Below are positions 25,501-37,500 of a DNA stretch of 64,000 nucleotides, piece by piece. How positions within the stretch are numbered: position 1 is the stretch's first letter; the number at the start of each line of letters is the position of its first letter. The notes below the pieces were generated by a model. It ran no database searches and was not told the DNA's origin. It saw only the letters and a program-made list of their open reading frames with translations. Position numbers and translations under genes: made by a program. The stretch is from Cyanoderma ruficeps (Eukaryota; Chordata; Aves; Passeriformes; Timaliidae), in assembly GCA_008694505.1 (NCBI GenBank), contig VZDJ01000052.1, positions 7,935,955 to 7,999,954 on the forward strand, written 5' to 3'.

Positions 25501-28500
25501 GTGCCAGCACACAGGAGATAGGCTTAATACTAATTCCAGCTGGTTGGCAAAAGTACAACTGCAGCCAGAGCTGCCCTGGAGATTTTTCTACAAAGAAAGT
25601 ACTACAGCTTTTTAAATAAGCAGAGCCATTCCAGTTGTATGTCATCAATTATAGTGGCTGCACCTTTAGCAGCTTCAGTGACCCAAATTTCATAACATAT
25701 CTGCATGTGTATAATGTTGCTTGGAAGCCAATATCCAGAGCTGTCTCCTGGTTATCGTGCATATTCTGTGGCCAGTGTGCAACCATGTGGTACAAAACTT
25801 TGGGTGTTGTAGATTTATTTGCTTTTCTACCTTTTTATTTTCAAGCAGGAAAGGCATCAAACCAGCCTTCCCACAGTGATTTGAAATTAATTTATAAAGA
25901 AGTTATTAAACCACAACGACAAAGGGATTTAACTTTATATTAGCAAAATTTCCTCGTGGTACAATGAGACAAATACTCTGAAAGTGCATTTGCATGGTGA
26001 TAAAGCTTCCAGGTCATAACAATAATGTTGTTTTTTCCTCTTCCCAGCTGAGCCATTATCTGGACATCGTGGAAGTCAATATTGCTCATCAGATTTCTCT
26101 CCGCTCAGAAGCATTTTTTCATGCAATGACCTCTCAGCATGAATTGCAGGACTACCTCAGGAAAACCTCCCAGGCTGTAAAATTGCTTAGAGAGAAAATC
26201 TCTAAAATTGATAAAGTAATGTGTGAAGGATCACTTCGAGTTTTAAGACTGTCACTCACCAGAAATAACTGTATAAAAGCATACAACAAACTGAAGTTAA
26301 TGGCCACTGTACACCAAACACAGCCCACAGTACAGTTGCTGCTCTCCACTTCAGAGTATGTTGGAGCTTTGGACTTAATAGCAACAACACAAGAGGTGTT
26401 ACAGCAAGAGCTTCAAGGTATTCACAGTTTCCGGTAGGTAACCGTGTGGGAAATACATAAAATACAGGCAGAGCTGGAATGTGTTGAGCACATCATGGTG
26501 GCTGAAGGGATTTGTTCTACCTTTGTTCATTCATTTATTCTTAGTACAGAAGGTGTAAAATGTGAGTGTGGCATAAGCAGTGTGACTAATGCCAGAGATG
26601 ATGTTGGGGTTTTTTTTTGTTTGGGTTTTTTTTTCTGAGTGGAGTGAACTTTTAACATCTAAAAGCTTTGTCCTCTGTTCTGGTTTACAGCTGTTTTAGG
26701 GGTGCAGAGATGAGAGCAAAGCAGTGGCTGGATTTTCATCTGGCATGGCTTGTAGCTGAGAGCTGTTTTCCTCATGGGGTCTGCAATCCTCCTCCAGGCA
26801 GCACCCCAGGGATGGCTCCTTGTGCCCATGTCTTTAATGACTGACCTGGGCTGGAATTGCTAAAGGAACATGCAAGAATATTAATACAGTAGAATCCTTC
26901 TAGCTGATGCTGATGTAAAATAAGTTATCCTAAGATACAGATGGTTTCAAAGTGGGGCATGCAAAGCTGCCGGTGTGGCATGATGCTGGCAGGAGCAGTG
27001 TGTGGTTAAATCAGCTCCAAGGCTTGCAGCAGCCAGCTGAGGAGCTGTGTGCTGAGTTTTCTGAGTTGATTTTGGGTGAGGGGTGGTTTGTTTAGAGGTT
27101 GTGTGGTTCCTGCAGCCCAGTGGTTCACAGCTTGCATAATGGAAGCATGGTTGCTGCTCAGTGACTGCAGCATGAATGTTCAGAACTTTATATAGTTACA
27201 GTTCTTGTCCATCTCTTCTGTCGAGTTCCTAACACCCCTTCTAGCTAGTTTGGAAAAACACTCAATTTTTATGTAGAAAAGGTGCTAGAAAAAGTATTAA
27301 AAATGGGAAAAAAAATTAAAAGAACTAATAAATTATTGGGATAAAGTTGCTGTAAGCGTTTTTGTTAAAAAAACCTAGAGACAGACCATCTAAAGAGTGT
27401 AGCTTGTCTCTCTTCAGACACCTCAGTGCAGTTTGTCCTCTTTAGTGTTCCTGCTGTCAACCCCTTGGTTCTGGTGCACAGCCCTTGACTGAGTCACCTT
27501 TGTATTGGCCTTGGTGACAAGTCAGGGCAGTTCTGCAGCCCTGTGGCAGCATCACTCAGGGTCAGCTGTGTTTGGCAGCTGTTTTTGTGTTTTAACCTGT
27601 ATGCTCTGTCAGCAGAGAGTGCTGTTCTCTTGTTGGATTGACATGAGATCCCAAGAATGTGCCATTGTTTCAAAATTACCCTCAGGTGTGGAACATATTT
27701 GCAGGCAGATAATCATCTTGTCTGTAAAGAATAATTTCTATGAGTAAAGCTTAGCTGGTTGTTTTGGTAGTTGCAGTGATGTGGATGAGAAATGTTCTCT
27801 CTGCTTTGGACAGTAAAGGCTCACAAAGGTGAGTTAAGAGCTGCCTAAATCATGCAGCCCACCAGAAATGCAAGTGCAGTTGAGAAGCCCAGCAGTTTCC
27901 AAATTTCACAGTTTGCTTGTGTGAAGAAATAATATGCAGTGGGAAGATGGAAGGCTTCATAAAACTTCCCAGTAGAATGTTGTGATTCTAAAAATAAATA
28001 CAGCTTTAAAAAAAATCTAAATTGGTGGCAAGCACATATTCTTCAGCTTTCTCCAAGAAATACCAAAGGGAATCTTCTTGCTTTATTCTGAGTAAGAATG
28101 ATGCAGTTGTCAAATGAGTTAAATACCTGGTTTATTTTAACAAGAAACTTCTAAAGCAATAACACATTTTCTAACAATTACTATTTTTTGACTAAATATC
28201 TGATTAAAAAAAAACCCCTCAGCATCTTGTTTGAGTGTTGCCATGGCAGCTTGTAGAATTTGGTCTTTTCAATTGAGTCATGTCAGAATCATTCCACATA
28301 AAACAGTAAGAAAACTACTCAAATCATCAATTAGTTTTTTCCCTTGTCATACTGTATGCAGAGGAAAATATAAGTTTGTTTCTAGTTGTAGCAAAAAATA
28401 AAAACTGTAAAGGTTTTGTTAAGTAATACATTGGTGTCTTTAGTCTGGATTAATTTCACTAATAATTTGTGTCAGTTGTAACTGCTTGCTACTACTCTAG

Positions 28501-31500
28501 GATAGAATTAAAGTTTTAGAGTTCTAACCTTTCCAAATTCACCCTTTTAGTTTTACAAAAGAAAGCTAATGTGTTAACTAACTTCAAAATCTGTGAAAAC
28601 ACTTTCTGCATCGTTTTCACAGTCCTTGTTGGGGTGATGGAGATACGGTGATTTTGTTTGGTTGTTTGGGATGTCGGTTTGGTTTGTTGTTTTGGGGTTT
28701 TTTTGGTTGGTTTGGGGGTTTTTTTGTTGGGTTTTTTTTTCCACGGGTTTGCTGGCAAACCACACTTTTATAGTATTTTATACAGTAAAACACAGATACG
28801 TGGAAAAATAGTTCTCATTTGTGTATTTTAAAAGAAGTTTTACCCTGCAGTCATCATTTTACATGGTAGAGTTGTCATAGTGTTCCTTGAAGAGATCTGA
28901 TGGGTGAGTGGTACCTGCTAAGGAATAACTACCAAGGAGTTTTGTTGGAATATGAATGAAGGTTTGGCTTGTTCCTGAATGTTTCAGCTTGGAGGGATTT
29001 TTGTGGCTGCCAGGGACCAGAACCTCTTGGATAAAGTGGCGAGGGCAGGTTTTGGGAGCTGCTTTTGGATGTTTCCATAGTTGGGGTTTGAGAGAACAGG
29101 TTTTGGTGTGTTTCAGTGCAGTTCAGCACAGCTACAGAAATCATGTACCAAGGAGCATCTTGATGCTTTCCTCAGTAAGGGCTCCTTGTCCTGCAGTCAG
29201 TTTTACTATTCCAGTTATAAGAATCTTTGGGCTGTTTTCCTGTTGTGTTTGTTCTGAAATGATGCAACTGGCTTGGATTTTCTACAGGGTGTTTTTGCTT
29301 CAATTTGATATTTGAAATATGTCTGCTTTGTCCGTTCCAATGAATCATTGAGCAACAATTTCAAAAGCAGGTACATCCCTGGTCATCTTGAAATTAAAAT
29401 AAGTCAAATAATCTGCTCAACTCAGATCCAGCAAGATTCATGGACTTCAGCAAAGGATCCAGCTACACCAGCACTGAATGAAAGCCATGCTCATTCCCCC
29501 TGTTTTGTATCTAGGCTTATTTAAAATATCACAGCTCCTCTTAATTCTCATTTGCAAAATATCCGTTTGTTTGTTTTTGTTAAAGAAAAGGCAGTCTGGT
29601 TTTTACAGATACTTGTTCCCAGCTGTTAGTGAAAGTTGAAAAGCTTGGAGTGTTTGACATCTCTGAAGTTCCCACTTTTAAAGGGTGGTTGACATTTCTG
29701 TTGTGAGAAATTCCCTCGTGGTTCTGTATGACAACAGTTTGCAAAATATGGTTTGAAATCTCCCATACGTGGGAAAAACATTTTTCATTTAGAATAGGAT
29801 AAAAAACGGCAAATTTAAAAACTCCTGTGTGTTCTCTGAAAGCCACCCTGTCCATGTGAATTTAATCTGTGACCACATCAAAAGCTCAAATGTTTGAATT
29901 AGAAGAACTGGTGGACTGATGATCTGAGGAATTTTGACAAGCAAAAGAAATATTCCTTCTTTTTAACACCTTGATATACTGACAAGCACTGAGTATTCTT
30001 AGTTCTGCTTCACCTCATTGGGCAGAAAGGTACTTAGCACCTTCCAAAAAAAAAAACCCCAAAAGCCCTACTTCCAAATTTCATTCTCCATCAATATTCA
30101 GGTCCATATGTTTTGGTGTAAGGTGACAGTGCCTCTGAAAAATGCATGATTTCATCTGCTCTGAGGAGTGAAAGATTGGAGCCTCCCATTAAGCCAGCGT
30201 TGATTGCATGGAAATTTCCTGCTGGGTGGTTATTTTCTTCAGCTGTGAACTAATGATTCGTTTTCAGGTTGATTATTTAGCTCATATCTCAATGGCTGGT
30301 TTTTTTCTTAGGCATCTTGGCTCCCAGCTTTGTGAACTGGAGAAGCTGATAGATAAAATGATGATTGCAGAGTTTTCAACTTACGCTCGCAATGATTTAA
30401 ATAGACCCCTAGAAGATGATTGCCAAATTCTAGAAGAGGTATGTCTGTTATTGAAATAAACTGTCTCGTGGATATGTTTGCATCTTTAACACACTTAATT
30501 AGCACTAATTCACTCATGTTCCTAGTAGCAACACTGTAATTTCAGACTGTTTATCTCCTCATCCACACCTCTCCCCTCCCATTTATTTCTGTGCTTGATA
30601 AGATTAAATAATTCTAATTAAACTCTGAACTGCAATCCAGGCCCACTTTATTTTTTTCAAAATAATCAGTTCTCTTTTCTCTGATTAAATGTACACTGAG
30701 TTCACTCCTAAGGATGTAAGTGGAAAAGAACATGGACTCTCATCGTCTTGGTTGTAAAATTTCAGTTTTTGCAGTGAAAGCTGGTATTTGCATGTTGTTC
30801 TCATTCTGTCTCCCCATGCTTTTATGGGTGCTTATACCAAGCATGCTTCATTCACAGTATATATATAGATATATATTCCTCATTCCTCTGAAGATCATAA
30901 ATATATGAAGATTAAGCTATTATGCTTGCTTTCTAGCCCAGAAAAGATTTTTCTGGATTTTTCCCTGTAGGGCTCTATAATGATTGCTGGAGCCTGTGAC
31001 CTGTTGGGCCTTGTTTTGAATGCATTCCATGAGCTGCAGTGGGTGGCAGTAGCACTGCAATGCTCCCATTTCTGCCCTGTGGTTTCTTGCCCTGTGTGCT
31101 GCAGCGTGCCAGCCTCTCACTCGGGCTGTGCTGAGTGTGCTCAGGGTCAGGAAACTCACCCAGGGTTACAAATATCCACAGGTTTGAGCACTTGTGAATG
31201 AGCCCAGTTGAGGAATTGGCAGGAAAAGGGGGTGGGAGAGAGACTCAGCTGGTATTGCCACAGGGAACTTTTTTTTGTATAGGCAAAGCTTGGCATTAAT
31301 GTAGAGGAACTGGATTCACCTAAATGCTCTTCACTGTGTGCTTGATACATGAACTTACTGCTGGGCAATTTCTTAAAATTGGTTCTTGTCTTCACCTTGA
31401 TCTCCTTCATGTATTTTTTTTTTTATTTTCTTTTTTTTCTTGGTAGGAGAGACTTGTATCTCTAGTATTTGGACTTCTAAAACAAAGGAAGCTAAATTTT

Positions 31501-34500
31501 TATGAAATATATGGCGACGAGATGATTAATACCGCAAAGAATATAATTAAACAGGTAAGACAAACATTTCTAATGTATGTGACAAGCTTTCCTCTACGCC
31601 TTGCAAATAATTTTTTAAGTCATAAACAGAAGAGCTCTGATGAATTTTTTTTGTGGCTGATGGTCTCTCAGAGCAGCTGAGCTTGCAGATACTTAAAGGC
31701 TTCCTGAGGTCTTTACAGAATAACTTTTGGAAGGTGTAGATAACATAAGCTCCCAGTTTTCTCTGTAAAATTAACATTGTTGTGAGCTTTCCTTTCTCTC
31801 ACCACGTGGCTCTCCAAAATAGTAGAGTTGTGTCATAACACTACATGTCATTAAAAACCCACAATAAAACAAACACTCCAAAACCACACTGAGAACCTCT
31901 CCCTCCCAACACACTGTAAAGCAAAAGCCTCGAGTTCTTGGTGTAAACACATAAAGGAGAATCAAAGAACTCGCCAGTTTAAACAAATGAATTCCCTGCA
32001 AATAGTACAGAAAATATTTCTTGCCTCAATGTTAACACAGATCTAGCACAGGCACGTGATAAAAGGTTGGAAAATATCTTTGCCTTTTTCTGAGAGAGCA
32101 AGGTGAAGTTGTGGAGCAGGTAGAAGTGCTTACCTTTAAAAACAAAAAGAACTAAATTAAGCCCCAAATCCTTTTCTGCATCGGTGTGGTGGTTTTTGCC
32201 ATTTAGGGCAGAATATCCTTCAATCCAAAAAACCTTATTGATAAAACCAGCTAAAACCAATAACTGGACAAAATTCAGATTATTTCTTTGGGGGAAACAC
32301 ATTGGCTAATTTGGATAGTGACATGATGACTTTTCTTTGCAAACAGATCTTAGGCTGAACTTATGGTGTGTTTTTGATACTTCCAGTTTTACTCATCTTG
32401 TTTGTTTGCCCACATATGTGAGAATATTGTATAAGAATGTTTTTTTTTCCCCTAGAGATAGGTGATTATTTAAAGAGTTATGCTCTGATGTGCTATAAAC
32501 TCTGTCTAATTTGTATTTCCAAGGAGATAGGTGCTGAGTGGGGCATCTCCTGTCCTCATAGGATAGTCTGCAATCCACAGCTGCATTGAACTGGGTTGGG
32601 AACTTTAGTTTTTAAAGTTGGGATTTTTTTTTTTAATACTGTTATTTGAAGGTTTTTGTTTTAAGGCAGACTTTGCTGTTCCAATCCCTTTCACATTGCA
32701 GCTCCACGGTTCTGTTGGTCTGGTTGTAGAAGGTGGACAGGCCCATATTGCTAGTAAATTAAAGAAAAAAATTAATTAATAACATCAGGATAAAGCTGTT
32801 TATCTGCCTGGCAGTCTCCCCTGGCTTTTCACTTGCCTGTATCAGCAGTCATAAGGAGACTTTTTTTTTTTTCCCCCTTTCCTTTGTTTGATCATATAAT
32901 AGACAGGTAGCACTCCCTATTTTTCTGCTCATTTTCAGTCTCAAAATGCTTTTCCCATTCTGCTGGGAAAGTTTTAAGTTGGGTTTTTCAGGTTTCCCCT
33001 CTGCTTAATAGTAGACAACATTTAATCAAATTGGCAGTGTGAATTTCTGTTGAATAAGGAAACTAGGCAGGATTTGAGTATTCCTGTGTGGTTTCTGCAA
33101 TACTTCTGTGTGGTGGCCCATTGTCTCAGCTCTTAGGGGTACTTTTCCTCAATAAAGGAAACTTTTCTTGCCACACCTCAAATGTGCTTCCTCTTCAAAT
33201 GCATTGCTGGGCCGTTTTGGTCAGTGAATTTTACAGTTTTACCATTGGGATTGTACAGACTTGCTTAAAGGCAAGATGAGTTCACACTCTGCTGCTCATT
33301 TGTTGAGTTTATTGACTGGCATTTGGGAGAAAAGCCCTTTTTCAGTCTGAGTGGAGTTGATTTGTACCTTGGGCTTACAAGTAATGGGAAAAGAGATCAA
33401 TGAAATGGCTGTAAAACTGTAGATGTGTTTGGAATGAAAATTGATTGCACTGGAGACTTGAAGAAGCTGGTCAGTTTTGTATGCACCGGTTGCTCTGGGG
33501 GGTTTCTTTTGTTTTTGTTTGTTTGTTTTTAGAGAAACAAGTTGTTAAGTGATACAAGTATGTCTTTCTTTTCTTATTTTACTTTTCCATATTTTAACTT
33601 GAGGATTAATGTGTTTGTTATGAAACTCAGCAGTGGTTAGAAAGAAGCTAAGATCTTCTTTTGCTTTGTTTTTTTCCCCCCTTAAAATTGGACAGTGTGT
33701 GGTTAATACGGTATCACAGATAGAAGAAATAGATACAGAAGTGGTTGTTAAGTAAGTATGCAGCCAGATTTTTTTTTCTTTTGGTGGTGGTGGGTGGGGA
33801 TAGTATGGTTTTTAGCATAGATAAATTTACTGTTCTAATTTTTGCTTAAATTTCCCTATAATTAAAGATTATGCTTCTCTTGCATCTTAATACTCTGCTT
33901 TTGTCCACCTCTGGGTAGATATTGTTTTACTTCTCATTCAGATTCTAATATTACCTTAAATTTACTTTTGAAATAAATACTGAAATCATTCTGTGAATCT
34001 CACTACATCAATATATCTCTTGAATATATCTCCACTTGAAAGCATTGCCAGTTGCCATAATCTGGGACTTTATATTAAAACATATCATTGAGTTTAAATT
34101 TCTCCCCCATAATCAAGAACAGGAGCTATCCAGGGAAGATAACCAGACAATTTCAGCCCTAGAAATGTTCCATCAGGAACCTCACCAAGCCCACAAAGGC
34201 AAATGCCAGAGCAGGGATGGGGCCAGGCTCCTCTCTGGGTTTGCTCAGAGGGCAGTGGGCACAATGTGGAAGATGAGAAATGCCTGTTGAATCGTAGGGA
34301 GAACCTGTTCCCCATCAAGCTGGCCAAACACAAGCCCAGAGAAGCTGTGGAATCTGTGTTTTGGGACTTGGTCAGGCTTGGGCTGACCCAGAGCAGCCCA
34401 GTGTAGTTGGACCTGCCATGGCCAAGGCAGCTCCAGAGGCCCCAGCTCCAGGGGCCCCTGCCAGCTTCTGTTTTTCCTGTGGCTTTATGATTCACTTGAC

Positions 34501-37500
34501 TCAGCAAAGTGTTACCCCAAGATAATAAAAATAGTCCGGCTGATAAAGCAACGTGAGTTGCAAAACCTGCCTGGGTTTCATACCCAGATTGGGAAATGAC
34601 TGGGCACGGGGTCATATTTACACATTGGATATTTGGTCACCATTCTCCAGTGTTTAGTCTTCTCTTGGCTCCTGGCTGTGCATTAAAAATTACTTAATTT
34701 TTGTTCTGTCAGTGATTTTCCTGCCCTTTTGCCACAAACAGCTGACTTGTGCTTTAATAGCAGAAGTGGTCTCATGGCAATGCCTTGCAAATTGAGCCTT
34801 TAAATGGGCTTCCTAACACAGCTTTTTAACACTTGAAAAGCATTTTCATGTAGGTTTTTTTGGTAATTTTTTCCCCTCCCACGTGGTTTGTGAAAATGTT
34901 GTTAACCCCTTCCCTTGTTGGTAGCACACACTTATCCCAGGGAAGAGAACATTATGCCCAGGAAAGAACTAAAGGGTAAATGTGAAGCTTTCATTTTCTT
35001 AAAATACAATCTAATTTCTTAAAATATGATCTAATTCTGCATCCCTCCTTCCCCACTCCACTTACATTGTGTTGATCATGACTGTTGTTTAGGTGCTGTA
35101 TGTTGCTTGCCAGGTAAAAGCTTACACAGTTTTCCTTATATTTGCAATTCCATTTAAAGCATGTTTTCTTTTCCTTTATGTGCCAGTAGGCATCATGGCC
35201 AGCAAACAAGTGCTGTTTGCTGAATACTGCTCTTTTTTTAGGCTTGCAGACCAGATGAGGATGATGAATTTTCCTCAGTGGTTTGATTTACTGAAGAATA
35301 TTTTTTCTAAATTCACCATCTTCCTCAAGAGAGTAAAGGTAAGACATTTATTTACAAAGAACTTCATACGGTTCAGGCGTGAAAGGGAATGAAGTTGCTT
35401 TTCCATTTGAAGTCTTAAGATGTTGGTTTTGCTTGTAGAGTTCAAACTTCTGATTGAAAAGATTTGTGAATATCAACATCCAGGGCAAAAATGATTAGTG
35501 CTAACAAAGAGAGCAGTGGCAAAGGGATGAGACATCTTTTGCTCAATTACTTCTATTCTAAGCTGCCAGGGATTAGGGCAGGACTTTTGTACGTGTCATA
35601 TTGCTCCAAATGAGATTTCTTTCACCTGTCCCAGAAACATCAGACAAATGGGTCTGCCTCTAAATACTAATTAGACAACAGAAAATAAAGCCAGAATTCT
35701 CTAAATACTAATTACACAACAGAAAATAAAGCCAGAATTTAGTTTAATTTTGCGGGCGGAAGAAAATCTCTTTCTAGCGCGAGCTTGTGGGATTTTTTGG
35801 GGTAGGTTTTTTTTTTTTTGTAATAAAAGTCATATTTCATTCCAGGCGACGTTAAATACTATCCGTAGCGTGGTTTTCTTGGTTCTAGACAAGAACCAAA
35901 AAACCAGAGAGCTGGAGGACACTTTGCAGAAGAACTCTGCCAAGGAGAGCGCGGTGGACAGCGAGGTGGCCTACCTGACCCACGAGGGCATGTTCATCAG
36001 CGACGCCTTCGGCGACGGCGACCTCCCGGCCTCCCAGAGGAACACCTCCCCCAACAGTGAGCCCTGCAGCAGTGACTCTGTCTCAGAGCCCGAGTGCACC
36101 ACCGATTCCTCGTCCAGCAAGGAGCACACCTCCTCTTCTGTCACCCCAGGAGGAGTGGAGATGATGTGAGTGAACAGCCCCGCCTGTCTCCGGCTGGAGG
36201 GGTGAGGGGCCGGCGGTTGGTTGTGGTCACACGGTATAAAAGATGACTTGGGAGGGATGTGGTTTATTTGGCAGGTGAAGTGTAGTGGTTCTTCCCTTAG
36301 AGACTGCCATCAGGGTGCACTGTTATATTTACCTTTTTCACCTCCATGTGGAGTGGTACAGGGACTGATTTATGTCATTTCTTCCAGAAAAGAGCCCCTT
36401 TCTCCATTAGTTTTTCTGGGGAGGGCACTTGTGTAGAGACAGAAGGGATGTGAGTGCCTGAAACACAGATTGTTTGTTGTGCCTTTAGCAGGCAGAAGCA
36501 TTTCTGTTCCCTGTCCATGTTCCCTATGGTTATTTTGCCTGTTTGTTTGTTTTTTGAAGATGGCTTCATGGAATACACCTTGACAAATTCTAGAGAAAAA
36601 TCTTCTGTTTGTCATCAACTATTTGACTTTGACAAATTAATAAATCAGTCCATCTCAGTGCTTTGGTAACACAGGCAGTGCTGCCCTGAGGTGCTCCAGT
36701 CTCCAGAGTTCCATCCAACCTTCTGGCATCTTTTTATGCACCCCTTTACTTGTGGCTGCAAGTGAGAGCTATCTTTTGAAAAGAACCAGGCATAATGTGT
36801 GTGGGACTTGGGCATGAACCACCTCAAAAGCCAGCATGTCTGGATACAGAGTTATGTGAAGCAAAACTGAAATACCACTTGTTACCCGGCTGAGAGATGG
36901 AAGACAGCAAGTGGCCTGCTCTTACTGCTTGGTCCTTGAGTGTCTGTACTTCTGTGTTGAAGCAGCTGTTAGTTTTGATAGAGACCTTCCCCACCAAATC
37001 ACAGTGCTGGCTGAAGGAGATAGATCTGAAATAAATCTGCTGTGCATAAAACACAGGCCTTTGTATGTCTGAACATCTGTCGTGTGCTGGAAGGGAAATG
37101 GAATGTGAAGAGGAGTCCAGGGTTACATGGAAGAGCAGGGAAGGGGGTTGGATCCAAACTAGTCTGAAGCACTTTGCCAAGTTTCCTAAAAATACACCAT
37201 CCAGCTAGAGCTTCTGAGGAGGAAAGTTGTTTCTGGGGCTGGTTGCATAACTTTGTTCTAAAATGAACTTACTTCATCGTCACTCTTCTGGTTTTGTTTG
37301 CACCTTGGCTCCGTGTTTGGAGCAGGCTAATAAAAATCCACAGAGCAATGTTACCCCAGTTGCTGCTCTGTGTAAAAATCCACAGAGCAGTGTTACCCCA
37401 GTTGCTGCTCTGTGGTGTCCCGAGTTCTTTTCTGTCTTGCTGTCAGTCCTTGGGCTGGCCCAGGAGATTGTGATCTTCACTAATGGCATGAGCCATGGAC

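Noticed and set aside
34094..34615. 173-codon minus-strand open frame
   Set aside because: It lies across the CR1 fragment, antisense to it, and has no recognisable domain.
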